Notes: generated from the sequence alone by a model not told the origin. DNA of 64,000 nt from Streptomyces sp. TLI_235 (GCA_002300355.1 NSGV01000006.1:1-64000); one strand, 5' to 3'; positions 36,565 through 46,989 are shown, counted from the stretch's first letter. Made by a program: numbers and translations.

Positions 36565-37275
36565 GTGTCCATCGCCCACCGGATCCTGCAGTTCCTCCTC
36601 GCCCTCGCCTGCGCCGCTGGCCTGTGGGCCGCGTTCGTCGGCCCCGCGCAGGCCGCCCCGCAGCGGCCTGCCGCCCTCGCGGCCGCCGCCGTTGATGCGG
36701 CGGCCGAGGCCGCACCGGCCGCCGGGCAGAACATCGACTGGGACAAGATCGCGGCGTGCGAGAGCGGCCGCCGCTGGAACGCCAACACCGGCAACGGCTA
36801 CTACGGCGGCCTGCAGTTCAACCAGGCCACCTGGCGCGCCAACGGCGGCACCGCCTACGCGCCCCGCCCCGACCTCGCCACCCGCGAGCAGCAGATCGCC
36901 GTCGCCGAACACCTCGCCCACCGCCGCGGCCTCACCCCGTGGCCCGCCTGCGGCGCACGCGCCGGACACGCCACCAGCACCCACCACGCGGTCCCCGCAC
37001 CGCGCCCGGCCCGGCAGCCCGCCACCCAGCGGCCAGCCGCCAAGCAGCCGGCCGCGGGCAGCGTGGCGGCTGCCGAGCCCGACACGGCCACCGAGACAGG
37101 CCCTGCCGATGACGGCACCGCCACGGTCGTGGTGCAGGACGGCGACACCCTCGACGGCATCGCCCAGACCCTGCAGGTCCCCGGCGGCTGGCCCGCCCTC
37201 TACGCCGCCAACCACGACACCATCGGCGACAACCCCGACCTCATCCTCACCGGACAGACCCTCCGCCTGCCCTGA
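36565..37275 (+). CDS. Secreted resuscitation-promoting factor-like transglycosylase with LysM
   Basis: 236 residues from a GTG at 36565 with GGGGAG upstream. Residues 1-31 are a Sec signal peptide (ILQFLLALACAAGLWAAFVG, cleavage after AQA). The Rpf lysozyme-like domain follows: IDWDKIAACESGRRWNANTG, with the catalytic Glu in ACESG, and YYGGLQFNQATWRANGG. An Ala/Pro linker leads to one LysM domain (VVVQDGDTLDGIAQTLQVPG ... GQTLRLP). It should act outside the cell on peptidoglycan, possibly aiding spore germination or local wall opening. Confidence 0.92.
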   Translation: MSIAHRILQFLLALACAAGLWAAFVGPAQAAPQRPAALAAAAVDAAAEAAPAAGQNIDWDKIAACESGRRWNANTGNGYYGGLQFNQATWRANGGTAYAPRPDLATREQQIAVAEHLAHRRGLTPWPACGARAGHATSTHHAVPAPRPARQPATQRPAAKQPAAGSVAAAEPDTATETGPADDGTATVVVQDGDTLDGIAQTLQVPGGWPALYAANHDTIGDNPDLILTGQTLRLP

Positions 37276-37352
37276 CACCCCGCCGACCACCGGCCGTCCC
37301 GACATCGGCGGGGCCGCGTCGGAGCGGCGGGAGGGTCGCGGCCTGGCGGGAA

Positions 37353-37730
37353 TCAGGGTGTGAGGTCGATGATCCGGACCGGCTCGGCGTTCCACCGCCT
37401 CGCATCGACGGTGGCGACAACCGCCCCTTCCGGGCGCTCCGGCGTAGGGGTAGCGGCGTAGCGGGTATGGGCGTGGGCCCAGGTGGTGTCGCTTGCGATC
37501 GCGAGGGCTGCGGGCAGGTCCAGGTCCAGGACGGTCACCGCCGGGAGGGCGGCGAAGTGCTCGGCGGTGCCGGGACGGGCCCGGTCGGCTTCGACGAGGG
37601 CGCAGGTGGGGGCGTAGAGGTACCAGCCCGCCTCGGCGTGGGCGCGGTGGATGAGCCGCGAGGCGAGGAGGTTGCCGCGGCCTGCGGCGACCATGGCGGT
37701 GTCGTCGAAGACGACGTGCAGGCCGCTCAC
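37353..37730 (-). CDS. PIN-domain protein, VapC-like toxin candidate
   Basis: 125 residues; the GTG at 37730 overlaps the upstream stop (GTGA). The N-terminus VVFDDTAMVAAG has the first conserved acidic residues of a PIN domain, CALVEADR a second, and the C-terminus has ATVDARRW. Length and operon order (small upstream ribbon-helix-helix-like gene) fit a VapBC-type module, in which VapC cleaves RNA. The acidic pattern is not fully canonical, so the family is likely rather than certain. Confidence 0.65.
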   Translation of the reverse strand: MSGLHVVFDDTAMVAAGRGNLLASRLIHRAHAEAGWYLYAPTCALVEADRARPGTAEHFAALPAVTVLDLDLPAALAIASDTTWAHAHTRYAATPTPERPEGAVVATVDARRWNAEPVRIIDLTP

Positions 37731-37984
37731 CGGCCCTGTGCCTGGGCCAGGCGGCGGTCGAGCTCGGCGTCCAGCTCCTCGGTGCGCGCGGCGTCCGGGT
37801 CGTAGCCGTTCCAGGCGTGCAGGCGCTGACGGGCCTGCGCGGCGCGTTCCGCGCGTTCGGCGGGGGTGAGCAGCGTGTTGGCGAGGCGGGCCAGGTAGGC
37901 GCGCAGGGACAGGTGCTCGGCGGCGGCGATCTCGGCGAGGCGGTCGCGGGCCTCGGCGGGGATCCGCACGTTGGCGTCGGCCAT
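37727..37984 (-). CDS. Antitoxin-like protein (RHH type) of PIN pair
   Basis: 85 residues from an ATG at 37984 with GGAAGGAA upstream. The N-terminus ADANVRIPAEARDRLAEIAA, EHLSLRAYLARLANTLL matches ribbon-helix-helix/Arc-type antitoxins, followed by a charged helical tail (ERAERAAQARQRL, ARTEELDAELDRRLAQ) suited to wrapping a toxin. Overlaps the PIN gene by four bases. Expected to repress its own operon. Confidence 0.7.
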   Translation of the reverse strand: MADANVRIPAEARDRLAEIAAAEHLSLRAYLARLANTLLTPAERAERAAQARQRLHAWNGYDPDAARTEELDAELDRRLAQAQGR

Positions 37985-38364
37985 GGGGCAGGTTCCTTCC
38001 ACTCGCCCACCAGGATACGGGTACGCACCCGTACCCGTCCCAGTGTTCCTGTTGGTGGTGTGTCGGCCCGCCGCCGGGTGGTCGGCGGGAAGGAGGGCCT
38101 GAGGGTGCCGGGTGAGGTGAGGACCGGTGTGGAGCTGGTCGGTGCCGTCGCGGTGTGCACGCTCGCCGGCGACCTCCACCAGCACGAACTCATCCTCTTT
38201 CTCCCGGCCCGAGCACGCCTCGGGTATCTCCGCTGTCCAGGTATGCCAGAACACGGCACGGGCGCGCCCGGAAACACCCGAACCAGTGACCGGCCGCCCG
38301 CGCTCCACGCCGCCCCTACCGACCCCGTCACCTCGCACCGGTTCGGGGGTGAGAAGATCGACGC

Positions 38365-38401
38365 GGCTCCCGGGGTTCATGCCATTGTCTCCCCGGGAGC
38401 C
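38365..38401. repeat. Covarying hairpin repeat, copy B
   Basis: GGCTCCCGGGG pairs with CCCCGGGAGCC around the loop TTCATGCCATTGTCT, matching the element at 15192-15228 with a swapped C/G order in both stem arms. It lies about 100 bases past the stop of the minus-strand gene at 38504 and upstream of the PIN pair. Confidence 0.65.
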
Positions 38402-38503
38402 ACTCGCATCTCCGCCCCGACATCTCGTCAGCACCCGGTCCGGACACCGGCGCGGCGCGGACTGCCGGGCGGCCCGGGGAGCGGCGGCCGCGGGACGGGA
38501 CCG

Positions 38504-38865
38504 CTACCGGGCCGCCCCGGCACGGGCACCTTGTCCGCCGGCGGCCGGGCCAGATGCCTCGAGGGCTGCGCGGGCCCGCACCAGCAGGGCCATGGCGCAG
38601 CGCAGGTGGCGGCAGGCGACGGCAGCAGGGTGCCGCGGAAGCGGTCGGCCGCCTGGAGTTCGCCGGCGGCCTCCTGCAGCAGCGCGGCGGCGGCGCGGAT
38701 CGGCTCGCCGCGGGTGCTGGCCCGGTACTCCCCCGCCAGGGCTGCGGCGGTGCGGGCGAGTTCGCCGGTCCCCGGGTCGTCCAGCGGATCGGCGCCGAAG
38801 TACGCCAGCAGGGCCGCCAGTTGGGCCAGGGAATCGTCCCCGTGTCTCGTCCACCACACGCTCAC
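38504..38865 (-). pseudogene. Small frameshifted conserved gene
   Basis: From a GTG near 38865: SVWWTRHGDDSLAQLAALLA, YFGADPLDDPGTGELARTAA, EPIRAAAALLQEAAGELQAA; then a one-base slip near 38620 leads into CRHLRCAMALLVRARAALEA and a stop at 38504. Restored length is about 120 residues, mostly helical. Family unknown. Ends in the covarying hairpin downstream. Confidence 0.5.
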
Positions 38866-39145
38866 GCCGCGATCATGCACCATCACGTGGCGTGAGGGTC
38901 GGCCCCCCGAAGCCCTGCACAGCGCTCCCGCGGGGGCGGCCGGTCTCCGCGGCCGGCCGCCCCCGGGGATCGGCTGCGCGGCCGCGGACGGTCCGGACGC
39001 CGGGGTGCGGCATTGCCGGACGGCGCGGCCGCGGGGCGCAGCCGGAGGTCGCCCCCGAGTGGGGTGGCGGGGCGGCGCCCGGTCCAACGACCGCACGCCG
39101 GCCGAAGACACTCCGCCGGGCGGGCCGGTCCTGCCGTCCGCGTCC

Positions 39146-39301
39146 TCAGCGCTGCAACCACCAGATGGCGGCGCTGACGGCAGCAGCGCCGACCGCGCCG
39201 GCGGCGCCCTTGAGGGCGTGGACCGCGATGAGGCGGCCGTATCGGCGGATCCACCGGGGCGTCCGGCGGGTTTGCGCAGGTCGACGGCCAGTAGGCTGCA
39301 T
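39146..39301 (-). CDS. 51-aa small membrane-associated protein
   Basis: ATG at 39301 with AAGGAA seven bases upstream. The first half is basic (QPTGRRPAQTRRTPRWIRRY) and the second a single hydrophobic helix (AGAVGAAAVSAAIWWL). Reads from an AT-richer promoter region around 39400-39480. Function unknown; the basic-then-hydrophobic pattern could be a membrane anchor or a small toxin. Confidence 0.5.
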   Translation of the reverse strand: MQPTGRRPAQTRRTPRWIRRYGRLIAVHALKGAAGAVGAAAVSAAIWWLQR

Positions 39302-40345
39302 GTGAGTTTCCTTGTCTCTCAACGTGTGGGCACGGCGGCTCATCGAAGGGGTCCACGCGGCCACGCCGGCAAGCACCGGCCGCGCGGGCCCCTTTTCGAT
39401 GGTCATTCACTTCGCACATACGGCATGTATCTACGGACTTTCAATTACCAGACACGTGAATCACCCTAGTGTCGCAATGGATTTGCTTGTCTGATGCCGG
39501 AGTTGAGGCCACCTCACCTGTAGTGATACGCCACCGGGCGCGTCCGGAAATGAGACTCGAAGCCCGTTGTCGAGCACCTGCCGCAGGAACCTTCTCCTCA
39601 ATGCAGATCCTGACGCAGGAGATCGACAGCAATGCTGGAACAAATGCACCATTTCACACAAAGCTGGGCATAACGCCCCGGGTGAAGTGCAGAACTCACC
39701 CGCACGGCTATTCGCGGCAAAGAGACAGCGCGGCCACTCGCCACGGGACATGAACGTGGCGCCCGGGGACCCGTACTCGGTCCACCGGCCCGACACGGCG
39801 GCCGGCGGCCGGGCTCGTGGACCCATAGACGGCGCGCAGTGCACCAACGGCCCGGGAAGCCGACGCCACCGGCCCCGGCAGCCCTCGGCAGCCGGGGCCG
39901 GCCGGAGTGTCCACCATCGGGAGTTCCGCTCCGGGCGCTCGGCTGTTTCCCGGTCAGGCTGGCCGGCGCATTCGTGTCCGGCCTCCTCGGGTGGTGACAC
40001 GAGCGCAGCTGCCACGCAGGACGCGGCCGTCCCCGGCCAGGCCCGCGGCAGGGCGCGGTCACCTGAAAGAGGGCTGACTGGCGGAAGCGGTCGGCGGGCA
40101 TGCGAACAGCGGCGGCGGGGCCACTCTCCCAGGGCCGGGCGGCCTGCCGGAGGAGACCGGCCACGGAGCCGTGGAGGAGCGATCGACAACCGCCAGGCCA
40201 GCGGGCTGACGGGCGATCAGAGAGAGAAAGCTTGGTGAGGGGCGGCGGATTCGGTGACCTCGCATCGTCTTCATGGGTGAGCGCATCAGATGGGCGCTCT
40301 TGGACCCGGCCCCCGTGCCGGGGGCCACAGGAGAAAGGGCGCACC
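39302..40345. other. 1.0-kb intergenic region with a strong hairpin
   Basis: No gene supported. 39400-39700 is less GC-rich than its surroundings and likely holds the promoter of the 39146-39301 gene. A strong hairpin CCGGCCCCGGC/GCCGGGGCCGG lies at 39869-39902. GAGAGAAAGC near 40220 and the following 100 bases are the likely promoter zone of the sigma factor gene. Confidence 0.45.
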
Positions 40346-41008
40346 GTGAACGATCACGTTGCCCTGACGGAAACGCCGGACACCGACTCGGAGTCGATCC
40401 ACTCCGAGGAGGTCCGGCTCCTCCTCCCGCACCAGGCACGTGCGGGAGGAGATGAGAACCAGGAGCCGGAGCAGCTCGGCCCCGACGAGGAGTCGGTGCG
40501 CGAGTTCGCCGAGTTCGTCGCCCGGACGGACAAGAAGATGTTCCGGCGTGCCTACGTCCTGTGTGGCAATCAGGTCCTGGCCCAGGACCTGATGCAGGAC
40601 GCCTACCGGAAGTTCTGGGCGAACTGGGACGGCTACTACCGCAAGGTGATGGTGGCTGGCTCGAAGGCCGAGACGAACCTGACGCTGAGCGCCGTGGAGA
40701 GCGCCTTCACGGACCACTTCAGGAAATTCTCGAACCAGAAGGAGAACGCGGACGAGATGGCGCACGAGGACCGCGACAGCGGCCACCTCGTCGACGTCGA
40801 GGTCATGCGGGAGCTGGTGTTCCACGAGGTGCGCACGGCAGTGAGCGGGCTGGAGGTCGACCTGCGTGAGGTCGTCGTCGCCGTGTACTTCGAGGAGCGG
40901 TCGCTGTCCGCGGCGGCCCGCAGGCTCGACATCTCCGAAAGCACGGCCCGCCGCCGCCACCAGCGGGCTCTGAAGGTCCTCCGGGATGTCCTGGAGAACC
41001 GGACCTGA
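40346..41008 (+). CDS. Sigma-70 family RNA polymerase sigma factor (ECF-like)
   Basis: 220 residues from a GTG at 40346 preceded by AGGAGAAAGGG. Region 2 spans ~50-95 (EFVARTDKKMFRRAYVLCGN, AQDLMQDAYRKFWANW) and region 4 the last 60 residues (DLREVVVAVYFEERSLSAAA, RRLDISESTARRRHQRALKV). A long acidic N-terminal extension (DTDSESIHSEEV) is unusual. It is followed at 50 bases by a 60-aa gene, then a strong terminator. No classical anti-sigma gene is adjacent. Confidence 0.88.
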   Translation: MNDHVALTETPDTDSESIHSEEVRLLLPHQARAGGDENQEPEQLGPDEESVREFAEFVARTDKKMFRRAYVLCGNQVLAQDLMQDAYRKFWANWDGYYRKVMVAGSKAETNLTLSAVESAFTDHFRKFSNQKENADEMAHEDRDSGHLVDVEVMRELVFHEVRTAVSGLEVDLREVVVAVYFEERSLSAAARRLDISESTARRRHQRALKVLRDVLENRT

Positions 41009-41057
41009 CGGTCCTCCGAGGTCTCTCGGAAGACCTGATCTAGAGGAAGGACAGGTC

Positions 41058-41240
41058 ATGGAAGGCGTCGAAGAGCGTCTTTGCCTGGCCGCCGAACACC
41101 TCGACGCCGTGGTCGCCCGCTTCGACTCGGAGACGTTCATGTCCAAGCTCTTCGCCGACTTGAACATCTCCGTCCCCGACGCGGTTGGGTCTGGACGGGG
41201 CAACCCGTCCGGACCTGCGGCCCGCGGCCGCCAACCGTAA
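41058..41240 (+). CDS. 60-aa protein in the sigma factor operon
   Basis: ATG at 41058 with GAGGAAGG upstream. Reads EGVEERLCLAAEHLDAVVAR, FDSETFMSKLFADLNISVPD, then a Gly/Pro/Arg tail. The first 40 residues are conserved-looking and helical. It may modulate the sigma factor encoded just before it or be its dedicated target; no family recognised. Confidence 0.6.
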   Translation: MEGVEERLCLAAEHLDAVVARFDSETFMSKLFADLNISVPDAVGSGRGNPSGPAARGRQP

Positions 41241-41242
41241 CT

Positions 41243-41280
41243 CTGCTGGTCGGGGAGCCTGACGGTTCCCCGACCAGCAG
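41243..41280 (+). terminator. Strong hairpin terminator of the sigma operon
   Basis: CTGCTGGTCGGGGA at 41243 is the perfect complement of TCCCCGACCAGCAG ending at 41280, with a 10-base loop; it starts three bases after the stop codon of the 60-aa gene. Confidence 0.9.
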
Positions 41281-41440
41281 GGTCGCGCGAAGGAGAGGTT
41301 CGGCGCCAGCCCCGGGCCCGCGCAAGCGGGCCTAGCACCACCCAGCACCACCTCTGCCGGATCAGCAGAGCGTCCAAGCAGCCCATCACCGACACGCTCA
41401 CCGCACGGCGGTACAAGCCGCCGGAACGACAAGGAGAGGC

Positions 41441-41576
41441 ATGCGCTATCAGCAGTCCCGTCCCAGCCAGTGAAGGAGGAAGCATGGTGCCCTGACAGCG
41501 GCTCCAGCGTGATCGTCCAACGCTGGAGAGCATTGGAAATGCCATCCCCGCCGGCTTTGCCGACAGGTTCCCCTAG
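41441..41576 (+). other. Two mini-ORFs with strong ribosome binding sites, possible leader peptides or a broken small gene
   Basis: AAGGAGAGGC precedes ATG 41441, which codes MRYQQSRPSQ and stops. TGAAGGAGGAAGC then precedes ATG 41484, coding only MVP before TGA; past this TGA the frame continues QRLQRDRPTLESIGNAIPAG, FADRFP to a TAG at 41574. Either a point change has broken a 30-aa gene or these are genuine mini-genes. Lies between two terminators. Confidence 0.4.
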
Positions 41577-41729
41577 GGGGACGGGACCTGCGGCGTCCAG
41601 GCGGGCGGTTCTCACCCGGGAATGTTCACGGCCAGGTACGGCCTGAGCGCCAGCCTCGGTGAGAGACCGATGGCCCGGTAGGGCCGGGATGGGAGTTCCA
41701 ATGTCCCGCGGCTGCGCGGGTTAGCAGGA

Positions 41730-41763
41730 GAGGCCCTGGTCGGTATGTGCCGACCAGGGCCTC
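41730..41763 (+). terminator. Perfect 14-bp hairpin
   Basis: GAGGCCCTGGTCGG at 41730 pairs with CCGACCAGGGCCTC ending at 41763 around a six-base loop, followed by TTCTCGTT. Ends the mini-ORF transcript or insulates the next gene. Confidence 0.85.
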
Positions 41764-41855
41764 TTCTCGTTCACGGCGGCGGATCCGGACGCCCTGCGCC
41801 GTCTGTCAGAACAGGGGCGCCACCAGGGCGCCCGGGAGGGAAGAGAAACCCGATC

Positions 41856-42104
41856 ATGGCCCACCGCTTCACAGGGCTGCGCCGCATGCTGACCGACCCG
41901 GCCACCGTGCCGGGCGCGATCACCCTCGGCGTCGCCTCCGGACTTATCGTCCTCGGCGTCGACATCGCCCTGCACGAGACCGTCCTCGCCCCGCTGCCGC
42001 GCACGGTCGTCGAGGCTCCCAGCACCGTCGTAGTGCCGGCACCGGACAACCACCCGCACCTGGGCGGCCCGGACTCAGCCCCGCCGTACTGCGGCGCCGT
42101 GTAG
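41856..42104 (+). CDS. 82-aa membrane-associated hypothetical protein
   Basis: ATG at 41856 with GAGGGAAG upstream. A basic N-terminus (AHRFTGLRRML) precedes one hydrophobic stretch (VPGAITLGVASGLIVLGVDI), then a Pro/Val-rich tail ending PPYCGAV. Probably a single-pass protein. Family unknown. It converges with the relaxase gene. Confidence 0.5.
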   Translation: MAHRFTGLRRMLTDPATVPGAITLGVASGLIVLGVDIALHETVLAPLPRTVVEAPSTVVVPAPDNHPHLGGPDSAPPYCGAV

Positions 42105-42385
42105 CACCGAGTCACCAGAGCCCGGCGCCACAGGCGGAGAGAAGCAGAGATGCCCCGCCCTGGACCTGGGCCCGCCAGTGGCGCGCCGATGGCACCGGTC
42201 GCAGCGGGCAACCGGCGCCATCGAGCCCTACGGAGGGCCGGTGCCGGAGTCCCGGCACCGGCCCCCGAGCAGTCACCGTCAAGGCAGGGAGTCGACCCTG
42301 CCGAACAGCCGGGTCGCATGGGCGATCGTGTCTGCTCCGGTGCGGCCGGGTGACGTGGGTTGGGCGCCCACAGGCCGAAGGGAGA

Positions 42386-45300
42386 TCACATGGTCTGCCC
42401 TGGGGCGGGGCCAGCTCGGCGGTCCTGCCTGTCGTGGTGGCGTGTGTCGGACGGGCTACGCCTTGCACTGCTGCGGTCTCGCCGGGTTGTGTCGCCCAGG
42501 CTCGTACGGTCATCCACTTGAAGATCGTGTAGCAGTTGGATGCGCTCCTCGAGCCGGGTTCGGTGGTAGAGCTCGAGCGCCTCAGAGAGGTGCTGCCATT
42601 CGGGCACGTGCGGATCATCGGGTCGGGGGCCGAGGGGGTGTGTGGAGGTCACTGCCTGGGTCAGGCGCCAGCGTTCACAGGCTGCGACGAGCGAGCGGTA
42701 CAAGTGCTGTTGGTCAATGTCGTGCGGGTCCGGGGGTCGGGTATGTGCCGCACCCATTCCGCGGCTGTGGCGGCAGCGGCCAGTTCTGCTTCTTCCGCGT
42801 CATCACTGGGGGATGGCGGTTCTGCTGGCACCAGAACCGTGCCCGGCGCGTGGTGGCTGGTGCGGTTGGCATGACTGGTGATGCGGACGTCGAGTTGCTG
42901 CCATGCTGCGGCGGCGGCAACGTCGGTGGGCTCTGGTCCGATGCCTGGTGCGCGCTCAGGCACGTGGTGAAGGGTTCGCAAGGCTTCGGCGAGAGCGGCG
43001 GTGCGTTCCCAGCGTGTCCGCGTCGCTTCTCCGGCGTCGGCTGTCGGCACGGGGCCCAGGGCGTGCGTCCACATGGGAGGGGCTGCGGCGAGTTGGTTGC
43101 CGCGGATGGTCAGGTGGTCGTCGATGGCCTGGCGGCGCTGCTGCAGGTGACGGCGCCAGGCGGCGGGTGTCAGCGGGTCGCGGAGTGCGCCGGTGGGGGC
43201 CAGCCACTGCGGGAGGTCGTCGTCGGTGTCAGAGGTGCGGGCTGGTCGTTCCGACGATCGGTTGCGAAGCCTGGTCTCGAGGTCGAGGCGGGCAGCGTTG
43301 ATCACCGCGTGCCGGGAGTCTTGTCGCGCGGTGTCGAGGCGGTCGTGGGCAGCCGACCGCAGCGCGTGGTGGTGGGCGCTGGAGAGTTGCCTGGACAGAG
43401 CGGCCTGACGGCGCTGTTCGTCCTCGCGGGTACGATCCTTCGGGTTCATCGCTGTACGGAGATGCTGTTCTTCGTGAAGTGCCGTGAGGGTGGCCTCGCC
43501 GGTGGTCGGTCGGCCCGAACGGGCGGTAGCCAGCTGCTCTGCGGACAGATGTCCGTGGGGGCGGTGGGGCCAGGCCGGCCGGGTTCGGCCTTCCACGGTG
43601 ATCGGGGCGGGCAGACGGCCGAGTTCTTCCTGCGCCGCACCGAGTTCGGCGAGAGCCGCGGCGCGGCGGTCGACGGCACGGCGTCGAAGGAATCGGCATT
43701 GGGAGTAGCTGAGTGGACGGTCGGGGTGGGCTGTGCGGGTGGTGCTCGCCGCCCCTGCGGGGTTGCGAAGCAGGTCGAAGATGGGCTGATGGGGGTTCGC
43801 GTGGTGGGCCAGTGCGATCGCATCGCAGGGAGCGATGCCTGCTGCTTCGGCGCCGGCCATGAACGCGATCGCGGAGGCCGGGATCTCCTGGGTGGCCAGG
43901 TCCCGGCCGGCGTTCCCCAGGACGGTGTGGAATGCGTTTCGATACCGCTGTTCGTCGGCGCGTGCGCTGACGTCCGCGTACTCGGCGACGAGCCGTGCGA
44001 TGCCCTGGGCCTCTTGCTGTGAGGTGCCGATGGTCTGGCGGGCGGTGGGCTCCTGGTCCGTGCTGGTGGCGATGCGGCGGAGCGCAGCGTCGAGCGTCTC
44101 ACCGTGGTTCAGGGCGACATACAGGTGGTTGGCGTGCCGTCCGCGGGTGGCGGCTACGTACGCGGCCTCGCGGCTGAGACCGGAGGTGAGGACGGCGTGC
44201 AGGGTGTCGACGGTCATGCCCTGGATCCGGTGGACGGTGGCGGCGTAGCCGAGTTCGGTGTGGTGGGCGAGATAGGTGGCGGGCAGGGTGAGGCGGCCGC
44301 CATGCTGGGTGTGGCGCACGACGGCACCGCCCGTTGCCGTCCGGGATTCGACGGTCCAGGTGTCTCCGTTCTTCACGAAGTCCTTGCCTCTCAGGCAGGT
44401 GCGGCGGCGGTCGTTCCGGCGGGTCACGACGGTGTCGCCGATGTGGGCTTCGTGCCCGTCGCTCAAGGGGAGTCGGTGATCCGGTGCCTGGAGTTCGCCT
44501 GCTGCCAAGCGGAGTTTTTGGGCGCGGGAGTTGAGGGCGGATGCCGTCTCGCGGGTGGGGGCTGCGAGGACGGAGGTGCGCCCGGCGGCCAGGTCCGTCT
44601 GCCAGGCGGCGAGCGCGGCGTCAAGCATGTCGTTCACAGGCCCGCCGCGCAGGCGCTGCTGTGTCCGGTACCAGGTGAAGGCCTCGCCGGGGTCTCCGTC
44701 TCGCAGCCGCAGCGAGGCGTCCCTCTCGCCGGGGGTGAGGAAGCGGTGGACGGCGGTGAGGTGGACGGCGCCGACCTCGCTCTGCAGCAGGCGCAGCACT
44801 CCGCCGGACTCCACGGAGGCGAGTTGGGCAGGGTCGCCCACCAGGCGGACGTGTGCCCCGGCGGTCGTGGCTCTGGCCACGACCGTGGCCAGGTGGAGGG
44901 TCGAGGCCATGCCGGCTTCGTCGATGATCACTGTGTCGCCGGGCCTGAGGGTCTCGGCTTCGTCGCGGGGCCGCTTTCCGGTGCCGGCGGATTGTTGGCG
45001 ATGCAGCCAGTGGTGGATCGTGTGGGCGGGTCCGGCGAGTTCCTCGCCGAGCACGTGCGCGGCACGGGCGGAGGGTGCGAGCGCGACAACGCGCCGCCCG
45101 GCCGCCGTCAGGGCGGCGACCGCAAGTCGCAGGGCGGTGGTCTTTCCCGCCCCGGCCGGGCCGATCGCCGCGATGAGTTGCTGTGAGCCGGTGGCGAACG
45201 CGCGTGCCAGCGCGATCTGTCCCGCGTCCAGGCGTCCGTCGAACCGGAACCGCTGGTACTCGAAGGTGGCCGAGGTGCACGGCGGGGGCTGGACGGTGCG

Positions 45301-46989
45301 GGCGGCGGCAACGATGGCGTCCTCCGCGGCCAGCAGAGCGGGGGTGGTGTAGAGCTGTGCTCCGCGGTGGCGGTAGACACTGGTGCCGTCCGCTCGCTGC
45401 AGCTCGGGCAGGGGCGTGGCGAGGTCCGGCGGAGTCAGGTCCAGGCAGAGCCGTGCCGTCGCGTAGTCGGTGATCTGCTCGGCCCAGTCGGACGGCGTGA
45501 GCGTGCCGCGTCCGGCGCGGGTGATCTGCCGGTTCGCCTCGGCCCGCAGGTGATGGCGGGCGAACACCGCGCGGTGGGCGGAGACGGCTTCCACAACGGC
45601 GTTCGCCAGAGCGGCCACGTCGACGCGCGGGGCCTCGATGTCGGCCCGCGGGCCGACCTTCTCCGCCCCGGAGGACTGCTCCGGGGCCGAGTGTGCCAGC
45701 CCGGCCGCGAGTCGGCGGGCCGCGGACCGGGCACTGGCAAGAAGGCCGTCGACCGCCTCCTGACCGAAGGTGTCGATCGCGCGCTCACGCCACTGGGACC
45801 TCAGGTCCGCCAGGGGCAGTACCTGCTTCTTCGCCGGCCGTGTCTCGAGAGTGGCACGCTTCGCGAGTTTGATGCGGGTTGCCTGCCCCGGCTCCTTGCC
45901 GTGCTCAGCACGGTGCGTGTCCGTCAGTTGCTCCAGGCGATCCCGGATCGCGTGTGAGCGCCGCGTCACCACCTCGACCATGTCGTCGCTGATGCCTGCG
46001 ATCTCCATGACCGGGCGGCGGCCACCCGGTGTGGGCCGTTCCTCGGCCCGAAGGCCCAGAGCGGTGCAGGTCCGGTGCATCATCTCGGCGTTGTAGACCT
46101 CCGAGGCCGTGACGGTCTGGGCCAGCAGATGCCGACCGTCGATGGCCCGCCACTTGCCCTGGGGGTTCTGCACCTTGTTCGCCACGAGGATGTGGTCGTG
46201 GAGGCCCGGATCACCGGCCCGGGAGTCGAAGTGGCGGAACTTCACGCCGATCAGGCCGGTGGTGACGTCGTGCTGCGCGATGCCGTTCGTCCCGCTGCGG
46301 GTGGCGAGCGCGTGGTCCTCGATCCAGCGGATCGTCATGGCGACCGAGTGGTCGTGACACTGCTCGACGGCCCTGCGGGTCGCCTCGTCCCCCAGGGCCC
46401 AGAGCAGCACGATGGAGGGCGGCGCCTGGGCGACGAAGTGCCAGGCGGCGACCGGCTGCCGGGCCGGAGCGGAGCGCCGGCGGACGAACCGCGCGAGCTC
46501 CTTGGCATCCGACGGCTCCCTCCCGAACTCGGTGCGGAACGCGATCGCGCCCTCCTCCGCCCGTATGAGGCGGCGCTCGCTCTCAGTGGGCGGTTGGTCG
46601 TGCTGGGCCTCGAACGCGGTGACACGCGCCTCGATGCGCCGGGCGAGGTCGGTCGGACTCTGGCCGAATCCGTAGTACGAGGTGCCCAGCCGGACAGCCT
46701 GAAGCGTCTTCTTCACGCTGGCTCCCGCGCGCAGCAGGTCGGCCGTCATGTCGTCCGCCAGCGGATGCAACCCCTCCCCGAACAGGGCCAGCATCTGTGC
46801 CTCAGTCACTGCGCCGTGGACACCGAGAAGCGCCGCTGCGCGGCCCACCCACACTCCTGGTGGCAGGCCTGCGTCCTGGTGGTAGTCCGCGAGTTCCGGG
46901 CCACGCGGGCGCGGCTGATCGCCCGAAGCAATCTGCCGCTCGAAGTAGAGGTATCCGCCCCCCGGCGTCATCTTGCTCACGCCGAGCAC
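42386..46989 (-). CDS. MobF-type conjugative relaxase/helicase (TraA/TrwC-like), frameshift near the C-terminus
   Basis: About 1,535 residues. Start is taken at GTG 46989, giving (M)LGVSKMTPGGGYLYFERQIA with the N-terminal Tyr region; the frame continues to 47412 without homologous sequence. The relaxase three-His motif is clear (His253; LHDHILVAN with His264 and 266). The RecD-like helicase follows: Walker A GPAGAGKTT near 610, VIIDEAGMAS, RLVGDPAQL and GYAATVHRIQGMTVDT. A long helical C-terminal region ends at 42661 in this frame, but the downstream frame (HDIDQQHLYRSLVAACERWR, to 42386) continues the family's C-terminus after a one-base slip near 42725. Nicks and unwinds DNA at oriT during transfer. 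Confidence 0.88.

Noticed and set aside
34627..38331. 1,234-codon minus-strand open frame
   Set aside because: Runs antisense through the CoiA and Rpf genes and contains no recognisable domain; produced by high GC.
42178..44022. 614-codon plus-strand open frame
   Set aside because: Antisense to the relaxase C-terminal region; Gly/Arg/Val-rich shadow.
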